Below are positions 1 through 8,875 of a stretch of DNA of 64,000 nt, piece after piece (the first letter of the stretch is position 1; each line of letters begins with the position of its first letter). The stretch is from Actinoalloteichus hymeniacidonis. GTDB taxonomy: Bacteria; Actinomycetota; Actinomycetes; Mycobacteriales; Pseudonocardiaceae. The stretch is from positions 3,224,001 through 3,288,000 of the forward strand of contig NZ_JACHIS010000001.1 in assembly GCF_014203365.1 (NCBI RefSeq), in the 5' to 3' direction. A model generated the notes under the pieces. It was not told where the DNA came from and did no database searches. It saw nothing but the letters and a program-made list of their open reading frames with translations. The position numbers were made by a program, and so were the translations under genes.

Positions 1-1
1 C

Positions 2-1030
2 GGCGGCTCCAGTGGAGGAGCGGGCGCGGCGGTCGCCGCCGGAGTGGTTCCGATCGCCCATGCCACCGACGCCGCAGGCTCTCTGCGCATCCCCGCCGCC
101 TACACCGGCCTGTTCGGGATGAAGCCCAGCCGAGGCCGCATTTCCGCAGGTCCGGAAGCCGACGAGATCTTCAACGGCTTAGGCGTGCACGGCAGCCTCA
201 GCCGCACCGTCCGCGATAGCGCGGCGTTACTCGACCAGATCCGCGGTCCGGAACCGGGCGACCCCTACTTCGCGCCGCAACCCGCCCGCCCCTACACCGA
301 GGAGATCACGCGTCCACCGGGTGCACTGCGCATCGGTGTCCTACCCCAAGGCTGGGGCGGCCGCCGCACCGCCCCGCCGGTCGCCGACGCGCTCTCGCGC
401 ACCGCCCGGTTACTCGAATCCCTCGGTCACCATGTTCACGAGACCACGGCCGAGCTAGGAGTCGGCTGGGAGGAGTTCGTCCTGGCCAACGCCCGCCTGC
501 TGGCGACGAACCTCACCGCCTCGATCGATGCACTCGCCGCCGCCTTCGCTCGCCCCGTCGACGCCTCCACCCTCGAACCGGTGGTCCTCGCGAGCCACCA
601 CTACGGGCAGCAGGTGAGCGGGGCCCGGTTCGTCGATGCACTCGCCGTTCGCAACCGCGTCGCCCGCAGCCTGGCCCGACACCTCGACACCTACGACGTG
701 CTGCTCACTCCCACCACACCGGAACTCCCCGTGCCCCTGGGCACCTACGCCGAAGGAGCGGAGACACTCGACGGACTCGGCTGGATCGCGCGGATCCTCG
801 ACCGCTCGCCGTTCACCATGGCGTTCAACGTCGCCGGCACCCCCGCTATGTCCGTTCCTCTCACGAACGACGTCGAGACCGGTCTCCCGATCGGCATGCA
901 GTTCGCCGCCGGATACGGCTTGGAGGACCGACTCTTCCGGCTCGCCGCCCAGCTCGAACAGGCAGCGCCGTGGTCGGGCCGAGTCCCGCCCGTGTGGGCA
1001 GGAACAGCCGGTGGAGGCGAACGACCGTGA
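2..1030 (+). CDS. Amidase-signature family enzyme, 5' end cut by window edge
   Basis: Hydrolyses an amide or ester bond using the Ser-cisSer-Lys machinery of the amidase signature family; the substrate cannot be told. Translation is open from base 2, upstream of the first GTG at 44, so the N-terminal part with the catalytic Lys lies outside the window. The visible part begins with GGSSGG, which carries the cis-Ser, followed by ATDAAGSLRIPA, which contains the nucleophile Ser. The C-terminus has the usual TPTTPELPVPLG and NVAGTPAMSVPL blocks. About 342 residues are visible, consistent with two thirds of a typical 450-500 residue enzyme. The next gene on the same strand is 177 bp downstream. 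Confidence 0.9.
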   Translation, partial: GGSSGGAGAAVAAGVVPIAHATDAAGSLRIPAAYTGLFGMKPSRGRISAGPEADEIFNGLGVHGSLSRTVRDSAALLDQIRGPEPGDPYFAPQPARPYTEEITRPPGALRIGVLPQGWGGRRTAPPVADALSRTARLLESLGHHVHETTAELGVGWEEFVLANARLLATNLTASIDALAAAFARPVDASTLEPVVLASHHYGQQVSGARFVDALAVRNRVARSLARHLDTYDVLLTPTTPELPVPLGTYAEGAETLDGLGWIARILDRSPFTMAFNVAGTPAMSVPLTNDVETGLPIGMQFAAGYGLEDRLFRLAAQLEQAAPWSGRVPPVWAGTAGGGERP

Positions 1031-1207
1031 GCCCAGGTCGAGCCCAGGGCTCACCGCCCGCACCGATGTAGGCCGACGACCGCGATCGAGTAGGTGCGAC
1101 GGCTTTCGGGTAGCCCGGATTAACCAGGCCGCCGCGCGCCGGTGTCGAGCCGCGCGCATCGGCCCGCCCGGGCCTAGTCAGCCGTTGAGTCGACCGAGGG
1201 AGGCGCG

Positions 1208-2035
1208 ATGAGCACCATCACGACCAATGACGGTACGACGCTGTTCTACAAGGATTGGGGAGTCGGAACACCGGTCGTCTTCTCACACGGTTGGCCTTTG
1301 CACGCCGACGTCTGGGACGACCAGCTCAACCTGGTAGCCGAGGCGGGCTTCCGCGCGATCGCGCACGACCGACGCGGCCACGGTCGATCCGAACAGACCT
1401 GGACCGGAAACGACATGGACACCTACGCCGACGATCTCGCCCGGTTGATCGAACAACTCGATCTGCGCGACATCGTCTTGGTCGGCCACTCGACCGGTGG
1501 CGGGGAGGTGACCCGCTATATCGGCCGCCACGGCACCGCACGGGTACGCAAAGTCGTACTGCTGGGCGCCGTCCCACCCTTGATGCTGCGAACGGAGGCG
1601 AACCCGGAAGGCACCCCGATCAGCGCCTTCGACGACATTCGCGCAGGCATCCGAAAGGACCGCTCACAGTTCTACCGGGATCTAGGCGAACCGTTCTTCG
1701 GTGCCAACCGGCCGGGGAACTCGGTGACGCAGGGTGCCAGGGATGCGTTCTGGCTGATGAGCATGCAGGCGGGCATCAAACCGGCGCTCGACTGCGTCGA
1801 AGCCTTCTCCGAGACCGACTTCACCGAAGACCTGGCCCGCTTCGACGTTCCCACCCTGATCGTTCACGGCGACGACGACCAGATCGTGCCGATCGATGCC
1901 GCGGCCAAGAAGTCCGCCGCGATCGTCCCGGACTCGACTCTCAAGATCTATCCGGGGGCGCCGCACGGCCTGGCAGGCGTCGAAGGATTCAAGGAGACCT
2001 TCCATGACGACCTGCTGGAGTTCCTACGGGGCTAG
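1208..2035 (+). CDS. Alpha/beta hydrolase, non-haem chloroperoxidase/arylesterase type
   Basis: A 275-residue alpha/beta hydrolase of the cofactor-free haloperoxidase/esterase group, probably cytoplasmic with no signal peptide. The oxyanion-hole block SHGWP lies near residue 26 and the nucleophile elbow GHSTGG places the catalytic Ser at about residue 95. The acid is Asp224 in GDDDQIVP and the His is about 253 in APHGL, so the triad looks complete. The ATG at 1208 is preceded by GAGGGAGGCG, a good ribosome site. The physiological substrate is unknown; the haloperoxidase label is a family name and does not prove halogenation. Confidence 0.88.
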   Translation: MSTITTNDGTTLFYKDWGVGTPVVFSHGWPLHADVWDDQLNLVAEAGFRAIAHDRRGHGRSEQTWTGNDMDTYADDLARLIEQLDLRDIVLVGHSTGGGEVTRYIGRHGTARVRKVVLLGAVPPLMLRTEANPEGTPISAFDDIRAGIRKDRSQFYRDLGEPFFGANRPGNSVTQGARDAFWLMSMQAGIKPALDCVEAFSETDFTEDLARFDVPTLIVHGDDDQIVPIDAAAKKSAAIVPDSTLKIYPGAPHGLAGVEGFKETFHDDLLEFLRG

Positions 2036-2129
2036 TTCGGACTTTCGCTCGGGCACGCGCGGATTGCTACCACACGTACGTGCATTAACCGAGGGCTGGG
2101 CCTGAGTTTCACCCATAAGCGCAGGAGAC

Positions 2130-3020
2130 ATGCTTGTCGCCATGCATGACGTGAACATCTGGAGCGAAGAGTTCGGCGCCGAGACGGATACGCCGATCCT
2201 CTTGATCATGGGGTCGATGTCCCAGGGCGTCCTGTGGCCGGATGAATTTATCGATCGGCTGGTTGCAGGCGGCCGCCGAGTGATCCGGTACGACCATCGA
2301 GACACCGGTAGGTCGGACACCGTCGACTTCACCGCAACGCCGTACACCTGGGACGACATCAAAAACGATGTCTACCGCGTCATGGACGCTCATGGGTTGG
2401 ACAGCGCACACCTGGTCTGCCACTCGGCGGGAGGAACGCTCGGCCAGTTCATCGCGGTGGAGCGGCCCGAACGGGTGTCCTCGCTGGCGGTCATCGGTTC
2501 CTCGCCGCTGGGGGGCGGTGAAGGTGCAGTGCTCATGCGGGCTCTGCTGGGGGAAGCACAGCCTGAGGGCAGTCTGCCCGAACCCTCACCGGAATTCGTG
2601 GCCTTCTTCCGCGCGCTGATGACCGCCGCGCCGCCTGCGGACCGATCCGCTCAGATCGACGGAATGGTCGAGGAACAACGTCTGCTCCACGGCACCGGCC
2701 TGCCCTTCGACGAGGATGCAGCACGAAAGCTGCAGGAACTGATCCACGACCGGGCCCGCGACCTAACGGCCGTGGCCAATCATCGAATGGCCGCAGCAGC
2801 CAAGCCGGACTTCGAACCGGTCGGCGTGTTGAACCAGGTGAAGGCGCGCACGCTGGTCATCGAGGGCAGCCACGAGCCGGTCAAGCCGGGGCACAGCGCG
2901 GTCATCGCCGAGCAGATCCCGGGTGCGCGACTGATGATTCTGCAGGGCATGGGCCACACGTTGCCGTCGGAAGTGCACGAAGAACTGGCCGCCGCGATCC
3001 TGGAACACACCGCTGGCTGA
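2130..3020 (+). CDS. Alpha/beta hydrolase
   Basis: A 296-residue cytoplasmic alpha/beta hydrolase. IMGSM near residue 27 forms the oxyanion region, CHSAGG puts the nucleophile Ser at about 99, and GMGHTLP near the C-terminus supplies the His. The usual acid-loop motif GxxDPxxP appears as GSHEPVKP, so the acid is either the neighbouring Glu or lies elsewhere. The start ATG follows AGGAGAC. It is on the same strand as the preceding hydrolase with a 94 bp gap, so co-transcription is possible. No operator is obvious and the substrate is unknown. Confidence 0.85.
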   Translation: MLVAMHDVNIWSEEFGAETDTPILLIMGSMSQGVLWPDEFIDRLVAGGRRVIRYDHRDTGRSDTVDFTATPYTWDDIKNDVYRVMDAHGLDSAHLVCHSAGGTLGQFIAVERPERVSSLAVIGSSPLGGGEGAVLMRALLGEAQPEGSLPEPSPEFVAFFRALMTAAPPADRSAQIDGMVEEQRLLHGTGLPFDEDAARKLQELIHDRARDLTAVANHRMAAAAKPDFEPVGVLNQVKARTLVIEGSHEPVKPGHSAVIAEQIPGARLMILQGMGHTLPSEVHEELAAAILEHTAG

Positions 3021-3085
3021 ACAGCGACCTGTCCGCCCTCGGGGCCCGGCGACACGCAGGGCGTTCCCCGCAGCTGGGCCGACGA

Positions 3086-3116
3086 AGACCCCCGCCAGGT
3101 GTTCTGGCGGGGGTCT
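3086..3116. terminator. Strong bidirectional hairpin terminator
   Basis: A perfect 12-bp stem, GACCCCCGCCAG against CTGGCGGGGGTC, extended by one A-T pair, with the 5-nt loop GTGTT. It sits between the convergent hydrolase and M23 peptidase genes, so it can serve both. Confidence 0.85.
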
Positions 3117-3140
3117 CGGGTGTTGTTGCTCGGGTGTTTC

Positions 3141-3827
3141 TTACTGGACGTTGATGCCGCGCTCGGCCAGCCAGGGCTGGGGGTCGAGCTTCTGGCCGCC
3201 GACGTTGACCTCGAAGTGCAGGTGCGGTCCGGTGGACTGGCCACGGTTACCGATCGTGGCGATCTGATCCCCGGCCTTGACCTGCTCACCCACACTCGCG
3301 GTGAAGGTCTCGACGTGGCCGTAGGTGGTGATCGTGCCGTCGGGTGCCTGGACGCGGACCCACTGGCCGAAGCCGGTGGCCGGCCCGGCGTTGATCACCG
3401 TGCCGTCGGTGGCCGAGACCACGGGGGTGCCGATGGGGCCGGCGATGTCGATACCGAAGTGGTTGGTACCCCACCGGGCGCCGTAGCCGGAGGTGAAGGT
3501 GCCCTCGGCGGGCTTGACGAACTCCGGACGGTTGGCCTCCGCCTCCGCAGCCGCCTGCTCGGCGACCCGGGCGGAATGGGCCTGGGCCTCACCCGCGAGG
3601 GTGTGGAACTGCAGCGTGGGGGCGACGTCGTTGTACAGCGGGGCCATCGCCGCACCGGCGTCCTGCTCGGCGCTGACCTCGACACCCTGCTCGGTCGGCG
3701 CCGGGGCCTCGGAGGCTCCCGCGAGCAGCGGCTGGCCGCCCAGCAGGGAGGCACCGGCCAACGCGGTGGCGATCACGGCCTTACCGGCACGACGACGAAG
3801 AAACGGGTTACGGGTACGCAGCGTCAA
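3141..3827 (-). CDS. Secreted M23 (LytM-type) metallopeptidase
   Basis: A peptidoglycan endopeptidase candidate acting outside the membrane. The 228-residue product starts with a basic stretch (RTRNPFLRRR) and a hydrophobic core ending near LAGASEA, a Sec-type signal peptide. A linker follows, then the M23 domain from about residue 105. Zinc ligands are visible: His123 and Asp127 in NHFGIDIA, and the HxH pair His202/His204 in GPHLHFEV, with His171 as further active-site residue. The TTG start is preceded by GGAG seven bases upstream. No LysM or other anchoring domain is present, so it may be free or wall-bound by charge. A c-di-AMP riboswitch, common before such genes, was looked for and not found. 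Confidence 0.92.
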   Translation of the reverse strand: MTLRTRNPFLRRRAGKAVIATALAGASLLGGQPLLAGASEAPAPTEQGVEVSAEQDAGAAMAPLYNDVAPTLQFHTLAGEAQAHSARVAEQAAAEAEANRPEFVKPAEGTFTSGYGARWGTNHFGIDIAGPIGTPVVSATDGTVINAGPATGFGQWVRVQAPDGTITTYGHVETFTASVGEQVKAGDQIATIGNRGQSTGPHLHFEVNVGGQKLDPQPWLAERGINVQ

Positions 3828-4502
3828 AAGAACTCCAATGAGACTCGGGGGAAGAGAGAATCAACGGCCCGGTCACATCGGCCGGTCGAAGGAACGACCA
3901 ACCAGCCACCACCACTCTTGAATCGAGGGCGGGCATCTCGCGTGTCTTTCGGGGTGACCCGGCGTGACGTACAAGGCCAACCTAAGCGCCGCTCACCCAA
4001 CGCCACCACCGGATGTGACCCGCACCGCCACCAGGCACAAACCGGCGCGTAGAACCTCGACGCAGCGTCACCACTCCCCGCCAGACCGCCGCCCACAACG
4101 ACCAGACCTCGGAGCGCCTCGCACGAAGATCGACCGAGTTAACGGGGCGGGAGAAGGGCCAAGCCCAAGCACGAACCGGCTCAGCGCTGGACACGTCTGA
4201 GGAGCAGGGGACCGGAGAGTGACGTGTGACGGGAGCGAGGACCGCCTGAGCGGGAGAAGGACTGGATGCTCCTCAGCCGGCAGACAAGCTCCCGAACAGG
4301 AGAGGAGACGGACTGAGCCTCGTCATGGTTTGCCGGATCCAACCGGCTCCGCGACCTTCAATTGAACTGGCAGATCACAGCGCTAGTCCCGCCACGAGCT
4401 GCCCCGGGTCGATGCTGGGAAGCGCGGAACTCTTCACCAGGCGCACGCGACGACATGAAGGACCAGCTCGGCACGGGCGTGGATGATCAGCCAAACGGTG
4501 CC
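3828..4502. other. 675-bp non-coding stretch
   Basis: Lies upstream of the M23 gene and downstream of the EEP gene, both on the minus strand. It should hold the M23 promoter, but I could not single out -35/-10 boxes or a riboswitch. The one structured element is the inverted repeat at 4197-4276. Frames crossing it have no recognisable protein signature. Confidence 0.5.
4197..4276. repeat. 10-bp inverted repeat with 60-nt spacer
   Basis: CTGAGGAGCA at 4197-4206 is repeated in inverse as TGCTCCTCAG at 4267-4276. The purine-rich spacer has no coding signature. It could close a structured leader or small RNA, or be chance. Confidence 0.4.
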
Positions 4503-5865
4503 TCACCAGATCGCCGCCTCGATACGGGCCCCGCCGTCGCGCACACAACTCGAACCTGGTTCTGTGGCGGGACCGCTGACGCAGGTCCACGGCCCAACCT
4601 CCACCGGTCCGCCACCGCCGATGCCTGGCGCGGCGCCGTCACCCAGGGCGAGGTAGTACTCCTGCATGATTCGGGTCGCCTCGAAACACGGCACCTCGCC
4701 CTGGCGAACCGTCACCTCGGCGGGGTGGTCCGCCGCCGTCATCACGATCGCTTCGCAGACCGTTCCGGGTTCGGCTGCCTCATAGGACAACGAGGCCCAT
4801 CCCCACAGCATCCGGTGATCCGAGCAACGCATTCGGCCGCACTCGGCCTCGTCGATGGTCACCCGTGATGACACCACTTCGCCGAAGTGCTCTTGGTCGA
4901 CGAATACGTAATCGATCTTCCTCGGGTTCTGTGACAGATAGGTCCATGGGCCAGAACGTGATCGTTGCGTGCACCCGTCGGCAGCCGTGGGATCATCGCG
5001 GCCGCATTCGGATACCTCGCGGAAGATTCCCGTACCCGGCGGCGTCACCTCCGACGAATACAACCTCGACATCAGATCCGGTTCCCCATCGGTCGGCGTC
5101 GGCGTGGCGTTGAAGTCGCCCAGCAGGATCGTCGGAAGCATCGGGTCGTCGAGCTGCCATTGCAGGTTCAGGGCGTCGAACTGCGCGGTGAATTCACTGC
5201 TATCGCTCGACATATGAGCCACACAGGCACGAACGGTGGTCGGTTCGGCGGTGTAGGCGCAAATCCCTCGGGCGGCCTCATCGAGGGGATCGTCCCCGAC
5301 GCGATATGACGACGTGTCCGTGTACACCACCGATGTCAACATCGGTTCTCGGACGAGCAACGCCATGCCACCTCGATGTTCGTCGACGGCATCCTCCCGC
5401 CCGCGGACATCGGAACACTCCCGTGTCACCCGTTCGCTGTGCTGACCCGGGCCGAACGCGTACTCCATCGGATGACCCAGCTCGCTCAACGCCTCGACTA
5501 ACAGCGTCACCTGGCTCTCGCAGACCTCTTGGAGTCCCACCACATTCGGGCGCCCTTGCGCGATCTGTGCGCTGAGGAAGTCCACGACCATGTGTCGACC
5601 TGGCTCGACCTCGGTGTCGACCTCACCGCGCATGATCCCCAATGCGTTGTAGGTCATGATCGTCATGGTGGTCTCGGGGTCGACCTCGGGATAGTCACCG
5701 GGCCGGACTTCTTGTGGCAATGCGGTCTCGTGCGGAGCGGCCGGGTCATCCCGACCCCGGCGGCGTGCAGCCAGCGGCGATGAGCAGCGCGGCGAGGACG
5801 AAGAACAGTCCTTTGTGGGGAGTCGCACTGGTCCGTGCCACTTGCCCGGTATGCACCGCAGTCAT
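4503..5865 (-). CDS. Exported EEP-family phosphodiesterase lipoprotein, apparent frameshift near 5755
   Basis: An endonuclease/exonuclease/phosphatase-fold protein: TYNALG, LQEVC, GDFNATP, DYVFVDQ and SDHRMLWG supply the usual metal and phosphate residues. The long frame opens at a GTG at 5828 with an arginine-rich start and no leader. One frame over, an ATG at 5865 has GGAG six bases upstream and encodes a hydrophobic lipoprotein-type leader ending LLIAAGC, then stops at 5746-5748. Removing one base from the four-G run (CCCC on the plus strand, 5755-5758) joins the two into CTPPGRDDPAAP. I therefore read this as one lipoprotein gene interrupted by a +1 shift, either real or a sequencing error. 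Phosphodiester or phospholipid substrates are possible; none is indicated. Confidence 0.8.
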
Positions 5866-6436
5866 GAACGCTCCAAGAAGTCACCTTGTGCCACGGCGAC
5901 GGTACGTCGGTGGAGCTGCCCGGCCGGTTCGATTGCCGCAGCCTCACCTATTCGGCTTCCGGTCGGGCGAACGGCCCTACCAACGCTGGGGCGAGTCGGG
6001 GCACCGGACCAGCCCACGACAGGGTCGTGACCTGTGGTTTCCGGCTAGGTCAGCAAAGTGCGCCGACGAGGCAGGCTAGGAACAACAGTGCTGGACGCGA
6101 GCGACCGGCTCGGGCGTTATGCCAGGTCAATCAGGCTTACTTGTTTCGTCATAGTTTCGTCAGGCTTCCATCGAGCTTGGCGCAGTGGGGGAGGGTCGAA
6201 ACGCCGAAGTGGTCGCCGATGACGAGTCCTCATGACTAGCTCTGCGTACCACATCGGCGTTCGGAGAACCGGACCAGATTTTTTGCCGCTGGCGAGACGA
6301 TCTGGGACCACGAGCCCTTCCATGCTGGTGAGGGCATGGCGTTCTCCGCATTCCCCCGACGGAGCCGCTCTCGATCTGACGGACCCGTCGGGCGAAGCGC
6401 GAGGGTCGCCTCGGTGATGCCGGTCCGATCGGGCGA
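5866..6436. other. 571-bp non-coding stretch
   Basis: Separates the EEP lipoprotein gene from the carboxylesterase, both on the minus strand. Frames across it are arginine- or proline-rich without family signature. On the minus strand at 6141-6158 it holds two copies of ACGAAAC close together, one of them within TGACGAAACAA, a motif that recurs at 9120 and 13054. Confidence 0.45.
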
Positions 6437-7927
6437 TCACGAGAGATCGTAGGGTTCGGGGGAGCGACCGTCCCAGATCTGACGGGATGCCTGTTCCGGG
6501 TAGGGCAGGGTCTTCGACTCGGTGTCGAGGACGCGAGTGAGGCGCCAGCCGGGCCGGTGGGCGGACCAGCCCGGGTTGCCGGTGCTGACGAAGCGGACCC
6601 ATGCATCTTGGAGTTCACGAGAGATTGCGACCGCCTCGGGAGTGGGCTCATCGCCGATGAACTGACTGCAGACGGGGCTGTCCAGTGTGCCGAATGCCAG
6701 GGGCACGTCGAGGCTGTGGCAGGCACCCAGGATGCCACCGAGAACCGGGGCAACCCAGCACAGTTCGAACAGATACGAGGTGCCGCCTGCTGCGGCGTTC
6801 GCCTCGGCCAGCTTCTGCGACGGCATACGGAAGAGGGCGTCGGAGTAGACCGTCTCCACCAGCTCCTCCGGGCCTGCCTGCGGGAAAGCGGCACGGTAGG
6901 CCCGTGCGCCGTCCGGCTGTGGGGCGAGCAGTTCCAGGGCTGCGTGGGCGTCCGCCTCGGTGAAGGTGCCGTACCGCCCGCTCATGACGCTGAAGTAGCG
7001 GAATTCATCTCGGGCGTGGCCGACGAGCAGCTCGGTTCCGTTCGCGCGCGCCCCGGTCAGCGCGGACCAAGGCGATTCCGGGAGGACCTCGCCGTCGACG
7101 ACGGGACACAGCGCGGTGCCGGTCTCCGTGAGGCGTCCCCAGCTCGCCCGGTGCGCGTGGAGGCCGGCGTTGAAGGAGGTGAGCTCGGCCGCCAGGTGCC
7201 ATGGGTCGATGTCACGCAGGGCCTCTGCGGTGGGGGCCGCCGCGCCGAGCCGGTCCGCGAAAGCCGAGGTGACCTGCCGTGCGAGCGCGGGGGTGCTGTG
7301 CATCCCCGGCACCGAGTGGGCGATGGCTCGCCGGAACAGTCCGCGCGCTGACCTCATCGTCAGCAGGGCGGCGACCGAGCCCGCCCCGGCGGACACCCCG
7401 CCCACGGTGACCTGGCCGGGGTCGCCTCCAAAGGCGGCGATGTTGCGCTGCACCCACTCCAGCGCCGCGATCTGGTCGAGGAATCCGCGGTTGGGCGGCG
7501 CGTCGTCGAGGAATGCGAATCCCTCCGCGCCCACGCGGCAGTTGATGGTCACCACGACGACTCCCGCCACGGCCAGCGCCGCCGGGTCGTACATCGGGTC
7601 GCTCGACGCCGCCGCGAGGTAGCCGCCCACGGGGATCCACACCAGCACCGGCAGTCCCGCCGCGCCGGGATCCGGAGTGCCGACGTTGAGCGTCAGCCAG
7701 TCGGTGCCCTGCGGGGACACGGCGATCGGCAGGGATAGCGGCACCACGGGGCCGAACTCGACCGCCTGCCTCGTCCCCTCCCAGCGGTGCGGCGGAGCGG
7801 GCGCGGCGAACCGGAGCGCTCCGACCGGGGGTTGGGCGTAGGGGATGCCGCGGAACACCGCGTGTCCCTGCCGCCAGCGCCCCTGCACCACGCCTTCCGT
7901 GGTCCGTACTTCTGGCTGTTCGGACAT
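6437..7927 (-). CDS. Carboxylesterase type B
   Basis: A 496-residue type-B carboxylesterase. The N-terminal GIPYAQPPVGALRF block is the family hallmark. GGVSAGAGS contains the nucleophile Ser179. The acid lies in the RDEF region, and ACHSLDVPLAFG provides the catalytic His. There is no signal peptide, so it is probably cytoplasmic. The ATG follows GGGAGGAATTCTC. It is divergent from a TetR gene with only 89 bp between them and a tandem 14-bp repeat in the gap, so control by that regulator is likely. Ester or carbamate substrates, such as xenobiotics, fit the family but are not shown by the sequence. Confidence 0.92.
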   Translation of the reverse strand: MSEQPEVRTTEGVVQGRWRQGHAVFRGIPYAQPPVGALRFAAPAPPHRWEGTRQAVEFGPVVPLSLPIAVSPQGTDWLTLNVGTPDPGAAGLPVLVWIPVGGYLAAASSDPMYDPAALAVAGVVVVTINCRVGAEGFAFLDDAPPNRGFLDQIAALEWVQRNIAAFGGDPGQVTVGGVSAGAGSVAALLTMRSARGLFRRAIAHSVPGMHSTPALARQVTSAFADRLGAAAPTAEALRDIDPWHLAAELTSFNAGLHAHRASWGRLTETGTALCPVVDGEVLPESPWSALTGARANGTELLVGHARDEFRYFSVMSGRYGTFTEADAHAALELLAPQPDGARAYRAAFPQAGPEELVETVYSDALFRMPSQKLAEANAAAGGTSYLFELCWVAPVLGGILGACHSLDVPLAFGTLDSPVCSQFIGDEPTPEAVAISRELQDAWVRFVSTGNPGWSAHRPGWRLTRVLDTESKTLPYPEQASRQIWDGRSPEPYDLS

Positions 7928-7965
7928 GAGAATTCCTCCCTCGAAGCGGAACCCGAGGTTTATAG

Positions 7966-7993
7966 GTCAACTGTATTATGTCGACTGTATTGT
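7966..7993. promoter_or_regulatory. Tandem 14-bp repeat, candidate TetR operator
   Basis: GTCAACTGTATTAT is followed directly by GTCGACTGTATTGT: two head-to-tail copies with two mismatches. It lies in the AT-rich gap between the carboxylesterase and TetR genes, where it could block both promoters. Confidence 0.6.
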
Positions 7994-8016
7994 AAAACTA
8001 CGGATGGGAAGCGACC

Positions 8017-8616
8017 TTGCCGAAGCAGGTGGATCACCACGGACGCCGCGAAGCGATCGCCCGCGCGCTGTGGCGGGTGGTGGAGCAGCGCGGCATCACA
8101 CAGTTGACGATGCGCGTGGTGGCGCAGGAGGCGGGCATGTCACTCGGGCAACTGCAGCACTACTTCGCCTCCCGGACCGCCATGCTCTCCTTCGCCATGG
8201 ACCTGGCATCCGAGCAGACCTCGGCGCGCGTACACCAGCGACTCGAAGAGCTTGGTGACCGCCCGCACCCTCGTGACGTGCTGCGCCTGACGCTCGCGGA
8301 AATGCTCCCCCTGCACTCCGACGCGCGCGCGACCAGCCGGATGAGCGCTGCCTACGTCCTGGAGGCGCTGCACGACGAGGCCGTGCACGAGCAGGCGCGC
8401 CGCGGCCTCATCCAAGGGCGGGCCCTCGTCGAGCGGCTGGTCCACCAGGCGATCGACGACGGGTACATCGACTCCGGCCGCGACCCAGCGACCGAGACCA
8501 ACCTGCTTCTCGCTCTCACCGGCTTGACCCCCCTGATCGAACTCGACGTGATCGAGCCCCAGGACGCGATCGCCGCAATCGACGTGCATCTGGACCGGCT
8601 GTTCAGGAGTACGTGA
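8017..8616 (+). CDS. TetR family transcriptional regulator
   Basis: A 199-residue TetR-type repressor. The N-terminal helix-turn-helix is seen in TMRVVAQEAGMSLGQLQHYFASR, roughly residues 28-51; the C-terminal part is helical and would bind a ligand. The TTG start follows ATGGGAAG. It is divergent from the carboxylesterase gene, which is its most likely target together with itself. Confidence 0.88.
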   Translation: MPKQVDHHGRREAIARALWRVVEQRGITQLTMRVVAQEAGMSLGQLQHYFASRTAMLSFAMDLASEQTSARVHQRLEELGDRPHPRDVLRLTLAEMLPLHSDARATSRMSAAYVLEALHDEAVHEQARRGLIQGRALVERLVHQAIDDGYIDSGRDPATETNLLLALTGLTPLIELDVIEPQDAIAAIDVHLDRLFRST

Positions 8617-8702
8617 CCGGCGCCTCTCTTCCGGCCCCGCGTCCATCCGAGCGAGCTCTACGCACCTGTTGGCCGTACAGCTCATTCCGTTTACGTTTTT
8701 TA

Positions 8703-8848
8703 GAAACGTTTCATACGAAACGATATGGTGAGAACGCAGCGTGTCGACACCGGCACTCATCCTGACTACCGATAAGGTTCACTTATCGGTAGTCAGGAAA
8801 ATGAGCCCATCCGGGCGAGTATTTGATGCGTTTCGTTGAAAACGTTTT
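8703..8848. repeat. Cluster of short palindromes before the coiled-coil gene
   Basis: GAAACGTTTC at 8703-8712 overlaps the interrupted palindrome CGTTTCATACGAAACG at 8707-8722. A related CGTTTCGTTGAAAACG is at 8829-8844, overlapping AAAACGTTTT at 8839-8848 and the candidate -35 box. All share a CGTTT/AAACG core. They look like repeated binding sites for one protein, most simply the product of the gene that follows. Confidence 0.6.
8760..8798. repeat. 17-bp perfect inverted repeat (hairpin or operator)
   Basis: The arm CCTGACTACCGATAAG at 8761-8776 is matched exactly by its complement at 8782-8797, with loop GTTCA and one more A-T pair outside. There is no T-run on either side in the sense of transcription, so it is a poor terminator for the upstream TetR gene and more likely a binding site or a structured element. 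Confidence 0.7.
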
Positions 8849-8863
8849 AACGCTACGGATACT
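8836..8863 (+). promoter_or_regulatory. Candidate promoter giving a leaderless transcript
   Basis: TTGAAA at 8836-8841 and GATACT at 8858-8863 are 16 bp apart. Transcription would start near 8870, only about six bases before the ATG at 8876. The absence of any Shine-Dalgarno sequence before that ATG agrees with a leaderless message. Confidence 0.45.
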
Positions 8864-8875
8864 AGGCTTTGGATC

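Noticed and set aside
3099-4052. 317-codon plus-strand open frame
   Set aside because: Antisense to the M23 gene, whose active-site motifs and signal peptide are unmistakable.
3828-4150. c-di-AMP (ydaO) riboswitch before the M23 gene
   Set aside because: Frequently found before cell-wall hydrolase genes, but the conserved GGGGTGAATC and CCGAACCCGTCAGCTAACC-type segments are not present on the minus strand.
8760-8798. Hairpin read as a terminator for the upstream TetR gene
   Set aside because: It lies 144 bp after the stop codon with no T-run and is followed by A-rich sequence; an operator or structural role fits better.
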